64,000 nucleotides of DNA from Collimonas sp. OK607. GTDB lineage: Bacteria; Pseudomonadota; Gammaproteobacteria; Burkholderiales; Burkholderiaceae_D. A program made the position numbers and the translations under genes. The stretch spans positions 1 to 64,000 of the forward strand of contig NZ_FOKF01000003.1 in assembly GCF_900111995.1 (NCBI RefSeq), in the 5' to 3' direction. Positions within the stretch are counted from its first letter, which is position 1, and the number at the start of each line of letters is the position of its first letter. Of the stretch, positions 46,225 through 56,821 are shown in pieces. Under the pieces are notes generated by a model. The model was not told the DNA's origin. It saw only the letters and a program-made list of their open reading frames with translations, and did not search any database.

Positions 46225-47268
46225 TTAGCCTGGGAAATTATCCGGTGTTTTCGCCGCGGCACGTGCGCTAGCCAGCGAGATCACGTTGCGCTTGACCAGT
46301 TCGGTCAGGTTGCTGTCGAGGGTTTGCATGCCCATGTTACTGCCGGTCTGGATCGCCGAATACATCTGCGCAATCTTGCTTTCGCGGATCAGGTTGCGGA
46401 TCGCCGGTGTGCCCAGCATGATTTCATGGGCGGCTACGCGGCCGGAGCCGTCCTTGGTCTTGAGCAGGCTTTGGGAGATCACCGCTTGCAGCGATTCCGA
46501 CAACATGGCGCGCACCATTTCTTTTTCTTCGCCCGGGAACACGTCGACGATACGGTCGATGGTTTTGGCGGCGGAAGAGGTGTGCAGCGTGCCGAACACC
46601 AAGTGACCGGTTTCGGCCGCTGTCAGCGCCAGCCGGATGGTCTCCAGATCGCGTAATTCGCCGACCAGGATGACGTCCGGGTCTTCCCGCAACGCCGAGC
46701 GCAGTGCATTACTGAACGAATGGGTGTGCGGTCCGACTTCGCGCTGGTTGATCAGGCACTTGTTCGGTTGATGGACGAATTCGATAGGGTCTTCGATGGT
46801 CAGGATATGCGCGTACTCATTTTCATTGACGTGATTGACCATAGCCGCCAGCGTGGTCGACTTGCCGGAACCGGTCGGGCCGGTGACCAGCACCAGGCCG
46901 CGTGGCTTCAGCGCCAACTCGGCAAAAATACGCGGCGCGTTGAGTTGTTCCAGTGTCAGGACTGTCGATGGAATGGTCCGCAACACGGCGGCAGCGCCGC
47001 GATCCTGGTTGAAGGCATTCACGCGGAAACGTGCCAGGCCGGGGATTTCAAATGAAAAATCGCATTCCAGATGTTCTTCGTATGCCTTGCGCTGGCCATC
47101 GTTCATGATGTCATAGATCATGGAATGCACATCTTTGTGCTCCAGCGGCGGCAAGTTGATACGGCGCACATCGCCATGAACCCGGATCATCGGCGGCAAG
47201 CCTGCGGATAGATGCAAATCGGATGCCTTATTCTTCACCGAAAAAGCCAGAAGTTCGGAAATGTCCAT
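46225..47268 (-). CDS. pilT: type IV pilus retraction ATPase PilT
   Basis: Motor of twitching motility that depolymerises pili. The 347-residue protein starts MDISELLAFSVKNKASDLHLSAG. It has Walker A GPTGSGKSTT near residue 130, the Asp box ITIEDPIEF, Walker B DVILVGELRDLETIRLALTAAETGH and the PilT-specific AIRNLIRE motif near 290. The pilT-pilU pair beside divergent yggS-proC is a widely conserved arrangement. No other pilus gene is in this window. Confidence 0.96.
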   Translation of the reverse strand: MDISELLAFSVKNKASDLHLSAGLPPMIRVHGDVRRINLPPLEHKDVHSMIYDIMNDGQRKAYEEHLECDFSFEIPGLARFRVNAFNQDRGAAAVLRTIPSTVLTLEQLNAPRIFAELALKPRGLVLVTGPTGSGKSTTLAAMVNHVNENEYAHILTIEDPIEFVHQPNKCLINQREVGPHTHSFSNALRSALREDPDVILVGELRDLETIRLALTAAETGHLVFGTLHTSSAAKTIDRIVDVFPGEEKEMVRAMLSESLQAVISQSLLKTKDGSGRVAAHEIMLGTPAIRNLIRESKIAQMYSAIQTGSNMGMQTLDSNLTELVKRNVISLASARAAAKTPDNFPG

Positions 47269-47390
47269 TTATAATCCCTGTGCTGTATTTTGTTTGTTGA
47301 AAAGCATTTTTTCTGCCCGGGCACCGCTTGTCAGACCGCCTGGCCATGTAAGTAGGTAGTTCTTTACGGCAATTTTCAAACTCTCCGATT

Positions 47391-48128
47391 ATGTCCTTAA
47401 TGTCCCACAAGTTGCAAGCCGTCCATAGCAGTATTCAGGCTGCGGCTGCCGCGGTGTCGCGCCAGCCTGACAGTGTCGCGTTGCTGGCGGTGTCCAAAAC
47501 CTTCGGCGCCGAGATGGTGCTGGAAGCGATTACCGCCGGCCAGCGCGCTTTCGGTGAAAACTACCTGCAGGAGGCGCTGGCGAAAATGGCGGCGGTCGAC
47601 CTGGCGCTCAAATCCGGACCGGATGCCGGCGCTGATGTCTTGCTGGAATGGCATTTTATCGGGCCGATTCAAAGCAACAAGACGCGCGCCATCGCCGAGC
47701 ATTTCGACTGGGTGCATACGGTCGACCGCGAAAAAATCGCCCAACGCCTGTCGCAGCAACGGCCGCCACACCTGGCGCCGTTGAATATCTGCCTGCAGGT
47801 GAATATCAGCGGCGAGGCTAGCAAGAGCGGCATGGCGCCGTCGGAAGTGCTGGACGTGGCTCGAGCTGTTGTGGGATTGCCCGGGCTGGCGTTACGCGGC
47901 TTGATGGCGATACCGGAGCCAACCGACGATCAACAGAAACAACATGCGGCATTTCGCCAGACCAGGGAATTGCTGACGCAGCTGCAACAGGAATTAGCGG
48001 CACCGCAACTGGATACCTTGTCGATGGGAATGTCGGCAGACATGGCGGTGGCGATTGAAGAAGGCGCTACTATCGTGCGCGTGGGCAGCGCAATTTTTGG
48101 GCAACGTGAACGGAACAAGGAATCATGA
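47391..48128 (+). CDS. YggS family pyridoxal phosphate homeostasis protein
   Basis: A single-domain PLP-binding barrel protein (PLPBP/YggS/PROSC family), 245 residues, thought to buffer cellular pyridoxal phosphate. The cofactor lysine is in ALLAVSKT (Lys36). Other landmarks are AFGENYLQEALAKM near residue 52, WHFIGPIQSNKTR near 83, QVNISGEASKSGM and TLSMGMSADMAVAIEEGATIVRVGSAIFG, which holds phosphate-binding residues. The stop overlaps the proC start, as in many bacteria. Confidence 0.94.
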   Translation: MSLMSHKLQAVHSSIQAAAAAVSRQPDSVALLAVSKTFGAEMVLEAITAGQRAFGENYLQEALAKMAAVDLALKSGPDAGADVLLEWHFIGPIQSNKTRAIAEHFDWVHTVDREKIAQRLSQQRPPHLAPLNICLQVNISGEASKSGMAPSEVLDVARAVVGLPGLALRGLMAIPEPTDDQQKQHAAFRQTRELLTQLQQELAAPQLDTLSMGMSADMAVAIEEGATIVRVGSAIFGQRERNKES

Positions 48129-48949
48129 ACAGTAAACTAAAAATCAGTTTCATCGGCGGCGGCAATATGGCGGCGGCCCTGATCGGCGGGCTGGCCGGCA
48201 AGGTTACGGAGGGCGCCAACATCCATGTGATCGATTTGAATCCGGCAGCCTTGCAGAATCTGGAGCAACGTTTTTGCGTCAGCACGGCAACCGAAATCGA
48301 CGCGGCGGTAAGCAACAGCCAGGTGATCGTGCTGGCAGTCAAGCCTCAGCAAATGAAAGAGATGGTAGCCAAATTGCGGCCGCACGTTACGACGCAGCTG
48401 GTGTTGTCGATTGCGGCCGGGATTCGCGCCGTCGATCTGGCGCGCTGGCTGGGCGGCCACGATGCCATCGTACGCTGCATGCCGAATACGCCGGCGCTGA
48501 TCGGTCAGGGAATTACCGGGATGGTCGCTACTGCCGGCGTATCGGAAGAGCAACGCGAAACCGCCGATCTTATCTTGCGCGCGGTGGGCAGCACGGTGTG
48601 GCTGGATGACGAGGCGAAGATTGATGCGGTAACCGCGGTATCCGGCAGCGGCCCGGCGTATGTATTTTATTTTATCGAAGCGATGCAGCAGGCGGCCCAG
48701 GAACTGGGTTTGACTGCGCAACAGGGTATCGAACTGGCCAAGGCCACCTTCGTCGGCGCCGCGCAGCTTGCGGCGCAATCGTCAGAGCCGGTAGCCTTGT
48801 TGCGTGAACGCGTTACTTCCAAGGGCGGCACCACTTATGCCGCGTTGACCAGTATGGAGACTGCTGACGTAAAAGGGGCAATCATCACCGCCATCAAGGC
48901 AGCGGCAGCGCGTGGACAGGAATTGGGCGACGAGTTCGGCCGCGACTGA
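48125..48949 (+). CDS. proC: pyrroline-5-carboxylate reductase
   Basis: Final step of proline synthesis, using NAD(P)H. The 274-residue protein has the nucleotide-binding SFIGGGNMAAALIGGL near residue 10 and LAVKPQQMKEM near 70. VRCMPNTPALIGQGITGM lies near 120, and the signature SGSGPAYVFYFIEAM with TSKGGTTYAAL falls near 170 and 235. It shares ATGA with yggS and is followed by a strong terminator. Confidence 0.96.
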   Translation: MNSKLKISFIGGGNMAAALIGGLAGKVTEGANIHVIDLNPAALQNLEQRFCVSTATEIDAAVSNSQVIVLAVKPQQMKEMVAKLRPHVTTQLVLSIAAGIRAVDLARWLGGHDAIVRCMPNTPALIGQGITGMVATAGVSEEQRETADLILRAVGSTVWLDDEAKIDAVTAVSGSGPAYVFYFIEAMQQAAQELGLTAQQGIELAKATFVGAAQLAAQSSEPVALLRERVTSKGGTTYAALTSMETADVKGAIITAIKAAAARGQELGDEFGRD

Positions 48950-48962
48950 CACGGCTGGGTGC

Positions 48963-49005
48963 AAAAAAACAGCGGCAATCGCATCGCGACTGCCGCTGTT
49001 TTTTT
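48963..49005. terminator. rho-independent terminator after proC
   Basis: AAACAGCGGCA pairs with TGCCGCTGTTT across an inner tcgc/gcga stem, with an A-run before and seven T after. It can serve both the proC operon and the convergent DUF883 gene. Confidence 0.92.
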
Positions 49006-49049
49006 GCCGCTGACAAGCCGGATGACGACTCGCGTCAGACTTTCAGATT

Positions 49050-49373
49050 TTATTTGCTACGGCCAATCACCAGGCCAGCCAGCAAACCGATGGCGGCTGC
49101 CACGCTGACGGCTTTCCACGGATTGTCGCCGACATATTCATCGGTCACATGCGCCGCGTGTTTAGTGTGCGCCACGGCTTTTTTTGTGGCTTTCGGCAGC
49201 TCTGTTTTAGCAGTTTCCAGTGCCGCTTTCAATTTTTCACGCGCCGAATTATATTTTTTTTCAGCATGATCGTGGGTATCGTCGAGCAGGGTTTCTGCTT
49301 CCTTGATCACGGATTTGAGTTCGCCTGCCAGGTTGTCGCGCATCTCTTTTACGTTGTCGTTGGTAGTAGCCAT
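49050..49373 (-). CDS. DUF883 (ElaB/YqjD) family membrane-anchored protein
   Basis: A 107-residue protein with a charged helical N-terminal region rich in Lys, Glu and Ala, predicted to be coiled. A single C-terminal hydrophobic segment (VSVAAAIGLLAGLVIG) is preceded by the family motif YVGDNPWKAV. ElaB/YqjD proteins of E. coli bind ribosomes at the inner membrane in stationary phase; whether this holds here is inference. It is a single gene. Confidence 0.85.
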   Translation of the reverse strand: MATTNDNVKEMRDNLAGELKSVIKEAETLLDDTHDHAEKKYNSAREKLKAALETAKTELPKATKKAVAHTKHAAHVTDEYVGDNPWKAVSVAAAIGLLAGLVIGRSK

Positions 49374-49422
49374 GTTTGCCTCTTCAATGTGGATTGCGGG
49401 GGAAAGATGTTGCCTAATATAC

Positions 49423-49450
49423 CATCATAAGTTGCGCATCATAAGTTGCG
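49423..49450. repeat. two perfect tandem copies of a 14-base unit
   Basis: CATCATAAGTTGCG occurs twice head to tail (49423-49436 and 49437-49450) between the ubiA stop and the DUF883 start, close to the DUF883 promoter side. It could be replication slippage or a pair of binding sites. Confidence 0.8.
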
Positions 49451-49466
49451 TCTTATTGTTATGCGG

Positions 49467-50321
49467 TTATCTTAATGCGTAGTCCAGAGCAATCCCGCCA
49501 AATACCGCCGCCCCCAGCCAGTTATTGTGGCGAAAGGCGGCAAAGCAGCCGGCGCGCTCGCGCGTGCGGATCAAACGGTAGTGATAAACGGCGCAACCGG
49601 CCGCCAGCAGCATGCCGGCGCTAAACCAGCCGCGTAAGCCGAATTGCCAGCCTACAGCAAATACTAATCCCAAACTGAACGCATAACAAAGCATGATTGC
49701 CAGCACATCGTAACGGCCGAAGGTAATCGCGGAAGTCCGGATGCCGATCTTGAGGTCGTCGTCGCGGTCGACCATGGCGTATTCGGTGTCGTAGGCGACG
49801 GCCCAGAATACGTTGGCGAGCAATAGCAGCCAGGCGGCCGCTGGCACCGTTCCTTGTATGGCGGCGAATCCCATTGGTATGCCGAAGCCGAAGGCGATGC
49901 CGAGATAGGCCTGCGGAATGGCGAAGAAACGCTTGAAGTAGGGGTAGCTGCCGGCCACGATTACCGCGATCACGGACAATTCTTTGGTCAGCGTATTCAG
50001 CGGCAGGATCAGCAACAGCGACAGCAGCGTCAGCACCACGGCAACCATTACCGCTTCCCAGGCAGCGATTTTACCGCTGGTTAAAGGACGGTCGGCGGTA
50101 CGCTTGACGTGTTTGTCAAAATCCCTGTCGGCGAAATCGTTGATTGCGCATCCGGCTGAGCGCATCAAAGCCGTGCCAAGGCAGAAAATCACGACCAGGG
50201 TCCAGGCCGGTTTGCCATCGGCGGCCAGCCACAAGGCGGCCAGGGTCGGCCAAAGCAGTAGCAGGATGCCGACCGGTTTGTTGGCGCGGATCAGCAGGAA
50301 ATAGAGTTTGAGACGATTCAT
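49467..50321 (-). CDS. ubiA: 4-hydroxybenzoate polyprenyltransferase
   Basis: Membrane prenyltransferase that attaches the isoprenoid tail to 4-hydroxybenzoate in ubiquinone synthesis. The 284-residue protein has eight or nine hydrophobic helices. Both Asp-rich sites are visible: [15 protein letters not shown] near residue 62, and [18 protein letters not shown] near 180. The start [18 protein letters not shown] is typical. It follows oxyR on the same strand at 146 bases. Confidence 0.95.
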   Translation of the reverse strand: MNRLKLYFLLIRANKPVGILLLLWPTLAALWLAADGKPAWTLVVIFCLGTALMRSAGCAINDFADRDFDKHVKRTADRPLTSGKIAAWEAVMVAVVLTLLSLLLILPLNTLTKELSVIAVIVAGSYPYFKRFFAIPQAYLGIAFGFGIPMGFAAIQGTVPAAAWLLLLANVFWAVAYDTEYAMVDRDDDLKIGIRTSAITFGRYDVLAIMLCYAFSLGLVFAVGWQFGLRGWFSAGMLLAAGCAVYHYRLIRTRERAGCFAAFRHNNWLGAAVFGGIALDYALR

Positions 50322-50412
50322 TGCAATTTGTGCGATTGGCGTTGCCGTCAGGCGGCAGCGGGTAAGAGATGAGCGGGAAAAGTCACAGGATCGGACACGG
50401 GATTGAAGAATG

Positions 50413-50442
50413 CCTTGGGCGGCAACGTTGTTCCACCCAAGG
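50413..50442 (-). other. hairpin after oxyR
   Basis: CCTTGGGCGG and CCACCCAAGG pair (one G-U) around a 10-base loop, just downstream of the oxyR stop on the minus strand and upstream of ubiA. Only a weak T-rich stretch follows, so it is a possible weak terminator. Confidence 0.45.
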
Positions 50443-50467
50443 TATCAGATGCTTACTTCTTATTTGA

Positions 50468-51415
50468 TCAACCCTCGACAGCAAGTGCGTCATGCAGCAA
50501 GGTCACGCCTTTCAGGCCGCAATCCAGCACTGCCTTTTGCACCGCTTCGATGGCGGCATGGCGGGTGAAGCTTTTGCGCCACACAATCACCACCCGGCGC
50601 GATGGCCCCGGCGCGGTAAACGGTACGTAGCGCAGCATGCCGTCCTTGGCGCCGATATCGGGTACCGAAGCTTGCGGCAGCACCGTAATGCCGATGCCGG
50701 AAGCCACCATGTGGCGGATGGTTTCCAGCGATGAACCTTCGAAGGTGCGGGCGATGCCATCGCCGGCAGTCGAAAAGCGCGACATTTCAGGACACACTTC
50801 CAGCACCTGGTCGCGGAAACAATGGCCATTGCCGAGCAATAGCATGGTTTCCGATTTGAGATCCTGAGCGCTGATGCTGGCGCGGTCGGCCCAGGCATGA
50901 TGCTTGGGTAACGCTACCACAAACGGTTCGTCGTACAGCGGTTGCACCATGAGGCCATGTTCGGGAAACGGCAGGGCGATGATGGCGGCATCCAGCTCAC
51001 CTTGGCGCAGCAGCTCCAGCAGGCGCACGGTGAAATTTTCCTGCAGTACAAGCGGCATCTGCGGTACTTGCTCGATCATGGTTTTCACCAGCGGCGGCAG
51101 CAGGTAGGGGCCGACGGTATAGATGATACCCAGCCGCAGAGGGCCGGCCAGGGGATCTTTGTTCTGGTTGGCGATTTCGCGGATGGTGGCGGTTTGCTCC
51201 AGCACCCGTTCGGCCTGCGCCACAATCTGCGAACCCAGTGGCGTCACTGAAATTTCCGTGCCGCCCCGTTCGAAAATCACGACACCCAGTTCGTCTTCCA
51301 GTTTCTTGATCGCTACTGAGAGAGTGGGTTGCGCCACGAAACATGCTTCTGCAGCATGGCCAAAATGCTTGACGCGGGCAACCGCGACGATATATTTGAG
51401 TTCGGTCAGTGTCAT
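50468..51415 (-). CDS. oxyR: hydrogen peroxide-sensing regulator OxyR
   Basis: LysR-family activator of peroxide defence. From the ATG giving MTLTELKYIVAVARVKHFGHAA, the product is 315 residues. Cys199 and Cys208 in NGHCFRDQVLEVC fall exactly where E. coli OxyR has its redox pair, and the surrounding GHCxRDQ motif matches. The longer frame to 51526 reads through a repeat and is rejected. oxyR beside recG is common in Burkholderiales. Likely targets in the window include dps and the glutathione peroxidase gene, but no OxyR site was identified. Confidence 0.94.
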   Translation of the reverse strand: MTLTELKYIVAVARVKHFGHAAEACFVAQPTLSVAIKKLEDELGVVIFERGGTEISVTPLGSQIVAQAERVLEQTATIREIANQNKDPLAGPLRLGIIYTVGPYLLPPLVKTMIEQVPQMPLVLQENFTVRLLELLRQGELDAAIIALPFPEHGLMVQPLYDEPFVVALPKHHAWADRASISAQDLKSETMLLLGNGHCFRDQVLEVCPEMSRFSTAGDGIARTFEGSSLETIRHMVASGIGITVLPQASVPDIGAKDGMLRYVPFTAPGPSRRVVIVWRKSFTRHAAIEAVQKAVLDCGLKGVTLLHDALAVEG

Positions 51416-51439
51416 GTTGTTATCTTCGCATATTTTTTC

Positions 51440-51535
51440 GTAGGGTGGGCAGCTCTGCCCACGCGTGAACTCCGATTCACCTACAACGTCGATTCCGGTA
51501 AAGCGTGGGGAAAACACCTTGCCCATCCTGCCGTG
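51440..51535. repeat. double-hairpin repeat, copy 5 (degenerate)
   Basis: Begins GTAGGGTGGGCAGCTCTGCCCACGCG and has a middle actccgattcacctacaacg related to copy 3. The right side is altered (AAGCGTGGGG, an A-run, then TTGCCCATCCTGCCG). It lies between the oxyR start and the recG stop, 24 bases from one and 4 from the other. The decay suggests an old copy. Confidence 0.78.
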
Positions 51536-51539
51536 TCCC

Positions 51540-53675
51540 TTAAACCTTCAAAAAATCTTCCCGCCCGCCCAGCCAGCGCGCCAGATGGGCGCTGACGGTG
51601 GCCTGGTTGGCGGCTGTCGGATCTTGCAGCAGCGTCTGCGCCAGATCGCGGGCACGATCAACCAGCCACTGGTCGGTGGTCAGGTCGGCGAAGCGCAACA
51701 TGGCCTGGCCAGACTGGCGCGCTCCCAGGAATTCACCGGGGCCGCGGATTTCCAGGTCGCGCCGGGCTATTTCAAAGCCATCCGTGGTCTCGCGCATGGT
51801 CATCAGGCGCTGCTTGGCGATATGACCGAGGGGGCTTTGGTATAACAGCAAGCATACGCTCGCTGCAGAACCGCGTCCAACTCGCCCGCGTAGCTGATGC
51901 AGCTGCGATAATCCGAAGCGTTCCGCATGCTCGATCACCATCAGCGAAGCGTTAGGGACATCGACTCCGACTTCAATCACGGTGGTGGCCACCAGCACGT
52001 GGCAGGCGCCGGCGCTGAAGGCGTCCATCACTTCCTGTTTCTCGGCTTGCTTGAGGCGGCCGTGGACCAGGCCGATCCGCAAGTCGGGCAGGGCTTCCAC
52101 CAGCATCGCATAGGTCTCGGTCGCGGTTTGCAATTGCAAGGCTTCCGATTCTTCGATTAGCGGACAGACCCAGTAAGCTTGCCTGCCGTCCTGCACCGCC
52201 GCATGCACCCGTTCGATCACTTCGTCGCGCCGCATCTGGTCGACTGCCCGGGTGACGATCGGGGTGCGGCCAGGCGGCAGTTCGTCGATCACCGAGATTT
52301 CCAGGTCGGCGTAATACGTCATCGCCAAGGTCCGCGGGATAGGCGTAGCGCTCATCATCAATTGATGCGGCACGACTGGTGGTGCGACCGCGGCCGCGCT
52401 TTTTTCAGCGGCGTCACCGCCGCCATTCTCGGAAGTGGTTTTATTACGCAGGGCCAGCCGCTGGCCAACGCCAAAACGATGCTGTTCGTCGACGATCACC
52501 AGGCCAAGCTTGGCAAATTGCACGCTGTCCTGGATCAAGGCATGGGTGCCGATCACCAGCTGTGCTTCGCCCGATTCGATCATGGCTAGCGACGCCAGCT
52601 TTTCTTTCTTTTTCAGGCTGCCGGTGAGCCAGGCCACGCGCACGCCAAGCGGCTCCATCCAGGCCGCAATCTTGCGGAAATGCTGGTCTGCCAGGATTTC
52701 GGTCGGGGCCATCAATACGGCTTGATAACCGCTGTCGATGGCTTGCGCAGCTGCCAGCGCGGCAACCACGGTTTTACCGCTGCCGACATCGCCTTGCAGC
52801 AGGCGCTGCATGGGAAATGAAGCACACAGGTCGACACTGATTTCGGCCACTACCCGTTGTTGCGCTTTGGTCAGGCTGAACGGTAGCGTGGCTAGAAATG
52901 CGGCAGACAATTGCCCTACGACCGGCAGCGCGCGGGCATTCTTGGCGCGGCGTGCAACCTGGGCCCGTTTCAACGATAGCTGCTGAGCCAGCAACTCGTC
53001 GAATTTCATGCGTACCCAGGCCGGATGGGAACGATCTTCCAGTGCATGCTCGTCGACTTCCGGCGGCGGATTGTGCAGCAGGCGCACCGCCGTTTCGAAA
53101 GGCATCAATTGCTGCGCCGCCAGTTGTGCCGGCGACAAGGTGTCGCGCCATTCGATGTGTTGCATGGCATCGGCGATGGCTTTGCGCAGGAAAACCTGCG
53201 ACAAACCTTCACCGGCAGGGTAGACCGGGGTCAGGACGTCCGGCAGCGGAGCACCTTCCAGCACCACTTTATAATTGGGATGGACCACCTCGGCGCCGAA
53301 AAAGCCGTGACGGATTTCGCCGCGTGCGCGGACTCGGGTGCCGACCGCCAGCTGCTTGGTCTGGCTGCCGTAAAAATTCAGGAAACGCATCACTAGCTGG
53401 CCGCTGTCGTCGGCAATGGTGACGATCAGCTGTCGCCGCGGCCGGTATTGGATATTGCAGGCGGTGACGACGCCTTCAACTTGCGCTACGCTAGTACCCA
53501 TCATGCCGGCTTGCCGGATGGCGATAACCTCGGTTTCGTCCTCATAGCGCAGCGGCAGGTGCAAAACCAGGTCCATGTCCGAGCGCAGCCCCAGCTTTTC
53601 CAGCTTGCTGGCACGCGTATTGGCAACCGGTGCAGAAGGGGCGGGTGTGGCAGGTTTTCGCTTCGGAGCGGGCAT
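51540..53675 (-). CDS. recG: ATP-dependent DNA helicase RecG
   Basis: Branch-migrating helicase that remodels stalled forks and recombination intermediates. The 711-residue protein has an N-terminal wedge OB domain at about residues 60-160 and Walker A GDVGSGKTVVAALAA near 298. The DEQH box (IVDEQHRFGV, near 398), MSATPIPRTLAMT near 445, and the helicase C domain with QLRGRVGRG near 605 follow. A Glu/Ala-rich insertion after the DEQH box (around 415-430) is a lineage extra. The start has a basic, Pro-rich leader. Confidence 0.96.
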   Translation of the reverse strand: MPAPKRKPATPAPSAPVANTRASKLEKLGLRSDMDLVLHLPLRYEDETEVIAIRQAGMMGTSVAQVEGVVTACNIQYRPRRQLIVTIADDSGQLVMRFLNFYGSQTKQLAVGTRVRARGEIRHGFFGAEVVHPNYKVVLEGAPLPDVLTPVYPAGEGLSQVFLRKAIADAMQHIEWRDTLSPAQLAAQQLMPFETAVRLLHNPPPEVDEHALEDRSHPAWVRMKFDELLAQQLSLKRAQVARRAKNARALPVVGQLSAAFLATLPFSLTKAQQRVVAEISVDLCASFPMQRLLQGDVGSGKTVVAALAAAQAIDSGYQAVLMAPTEILADQHFRKIAAWMEPLGVRVAWLTGSLKKKEKLASLAMIESGEAQLVIGTHALIQDSVQFAKLGLVIVDEQHRFGVGQRLALRNKTTSENGGGDAAEKSAAAVAPPVVPHQLMMSATPIPRTLAMTYYADLEISVIDELPPGRTPIVTRAVDQMRRDEVIERVHAAVQDGRQAYWVCPLIEESEALQLQTATETYAMLVEALPDLRIGLVHGRLKQAEKQEVMDAFSAGACHVLVATTVIEVGVDVPNASLMVIEHAERFGLSQLHQLRGRVGRGSAASVCLLLYQSPLGHIAKQRLMTMRETTDGFEIARRDLEIRGPGEFLGARQSGQAMLRFADLTTDQWLVDRARDLAQTLLQDPTAANQATVSAHLARWLGGREDFLKV

Positions 53676-53871
53676 ATCGGACTGTTATTGGGTGGCAGGG
53701 AGCTACAGGGCGTAAAATAGCGGGTTTGCTTATGCAAAGGTAGCAAACCAGGCATCAGGTTGCTGCATCCCTGTCCAGGGTGGATTTCAACGTTTGCCAT
53801 TGTAAAGCCTATAGCCGTATTGGCAACCGGGTGTGAGCCGCCCCGACTGTTATTTCATTATTTATCCGAAC

Positions 53872-54891
53872 ATGCATTCTCTTTCCGATTACGATTTCGA
53901 CCTGCCGCCAGAACTGATCGCGCAAACGCCGCTATCCGAGCGCAGCGCCTCGCGCCTGCTGCATATAGACGGCGAACAATTCATTGACCGTCAGTTTGCC
54001 GACATCGTCGGTCTCCTGAATCCCGGCGATCTGCTGGTATTTAACGATACCCGGGTGCTCAAGGCGCGCTTCTTCGGCGTCAAGGAAACCGGCGGCAAGG
54101 TTGAAGTACTGGTCGAACGCGTAATCGATAACCGTACCGTGCATGCCCAGGTGCGTGCCTCGAAATCGCCGCCGGCCGGCACCAGGATTTGCCTGGCCGA
54201 GGCGTTTGATGTGGTGGTGGGCGAGCGCGTCGGTGAATTTTATACGCTGCAGTTCCCGGCCGATGTGTTCGAACTGATCGAGGCCCACGGCCGCTTGCCC
54301 CTGCCGCCGTATATCGAGCATGACGCCGATGCCTTCGACGAAACCCGTTATCAAACGGTCTATGCAAAGCATGCCGGCGCCGTGGCTGCGCCCACTGCCG
54401 GCCTGCATTTCGACCAGGCTTTGCTGGAACGCCTGCAACAAAAGGGTATCGGGTTTGCTTATGTCACGCTGCATGTAGGCGCCGGCACGTTCCAGCCGGT
54501 GCGTAGCGAGAACCTGGCAGAACACAAGATGCATAGCGAGTGGTATACGATCACTGACGCCACGGTTGATGCCGTGCGGGCGACCAAGGCTGCCGGCGGC
54601 AAAGTGGTAGCGGTAGGTACTACCAGCTTGCGCGCGCTGGAGTCGGCCTCGCAATCCGGCGTTTTGCAGGCCGGAAGCGCGGATACCGCATTGTTCATTA
54701 CGCCGGGCTATACCTTTAAGACGGTTGACCGCCTGATCACCAATTTCCATTTGCCGAAATCGACCTTGCTGATGCTGGTATCCGCCTTTGCCGGTTACGA
54801 CTGTATCCGCTCCGCCTACGCCCATGCCATCGCGCAGCGCTATCGCTTCTTCAGTTACGGCGACGCGATGCTGCTTACTAATAACGTTTGA
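53872..54891 (+). CDS. queA: S-adenosylmethionine:tRNA ribosyltransferase-isomerase QueA
   Basis: Adds the epoxycyclopentane ring to preQ1 in tRNA during queuosine synthesis. The 339-residue protein has the QueA core: [25 protein letters not shown] at the start (the best-fitting ATG is 53872), [15 protein letters not shown] near residue 60, [15 protein letters not shown] near 170, [12 protein letters not shown] near 205 and [19 protein letters not shown] near 295. tgt follows 28 bases downstream, and folE2 in this window can feed the same pathway. Confidence 0.96.
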   Translation: MHSLSDYDFDLPPELIAQTPLSERSASRLLHIDGEQFIDRQFADIVGLLNPGDLLVFNDTRVLKARFFGVKETGGKVEVLVERVIDNRTVHAQVRASKSPPAGTRICLAEAFDVVVGERVGEFYTLQFPADVFELIEAHGRLPLPPYIEHDADAFDETRYQTVYAKHAGAVAAPTAGLHFDQALLERLQQKGIGFAYVTLHVGAGTFQPVRSENLAEHKMHSEWYTITDATVDAVRATKAAGGKVVAVGTTSLRALESASQSGVLQAGSADTALFITPGYTFKTVDRLITNFHLPKSTLLMLVSAFAGYDCIRSAYAHAIAQRYRFFSYGDAMLLTNNV

Positions 54892-54904
54892 TCCTGATTA
54901 TTGA

Positions 54905-56047
<1,143 letters not shown>

Positions 56048-56291
56048 GGCTGCCAGTGCAGGTTACCAGTAAGTTGTTGGTAAAGCATCTTAAAAATATG
56101 TATTTTTGCAACTATTTTTAGGTAAAACGGTCTATGACAGCTGGTTCCAGCTGCCTCGGTACATGTTGCCGTGGCGGGCTGAGCTGATTTTTCCCGGCAA
56201 TAAATGGCAACGGGCGACACACAGGCGGTTGTATGCCGCTACCCAATGCTAGAATGCTGGGCTATTTTCAAACTACTACTTGGAGCAACTC

Positions 56292-56645
56292 GTGTTCATT
56301 ATTTCCAATGCATATGCGCAAGCTGCACCTGCAGCCACCGCTGCCACCGGCCCGCTGGGCCTGAGCGGCAACCTGACCAGCTTCTTGCCGATCATCCTGA
56401 TGTTCGTAGTGCTGTATTTCTTGATGATTCGCCCGCAAATGAAGCGTCAGAAAGAGCAAAAAGCCATGATGGAAGCACTCGGCAAGGGCGATGAAGTCGT
56501 CACCGCCGGCGGCATGCTGGGCAAGATCACCAAAGTTGCCGACGGCTACATCACCCTGGAAATCGCCAGCGGTACTGAAGTCGTGGTGCAAAAGGGTTCG
56601 GTCACCACTTTGCTGCCAAAGGGCACAATCAAGACGGCACTGTAA
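56292..56645 (+). CDS. yajC: preprotein translocase accessory subunit YajC
   Basis: Small membrane partner of SecDF in protein export. The 117-residue protein has one transmembrane helix (SFLPIILMFVVLYFLMIRPQ near residue 35) and the YajC core KGDEVVTAGGMLGKI. The chosen start is GTG at 56292, with GGAG six bases upstream. The TTG at 56280 would overlap that ribosome binding site. secD follows after 176 bases. Confidence 0.93.
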   Translation: MFIISNAYAQAAPAATAATGPLGLSGNLTSFLPIILMFVVLYFLMIRPQMKRQKEQKAMMEALGKGDEVVTAGGMLGKITKVADGYITLEIASGTEVVVQKGSVTTLLPKGTIKTAL

Positions 56646-56667
56646 AATTTGCCCTGATTGATGGAAT

Positions 56668-56691
56668 GAGAGCATCCGGATGGGTGCTCTC
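56668..56691 (+). other. hairpin between yajC and secD
   Basis: GAGAGCATCC and GGGTGCTCTC form a 10-base stem (one wobble pair) with a GGAT loop. Only a weak T-rich stretch follows. It may attenuate or stabilise the yajC transcript before secD. Confidence 0.5.
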
Positions 56692-56821
56692 GTTACTTGT
56701 CAGGTATGTTGTCAAATACAGAAAAGAGCCCCGCAGCGAAATCCGCTCAGGGCATCGGCAGCCTCACACACAAGCAAGAGACTCATCTGATATTGAGACT
56801 CGCACAGAACGCTGAATCACT

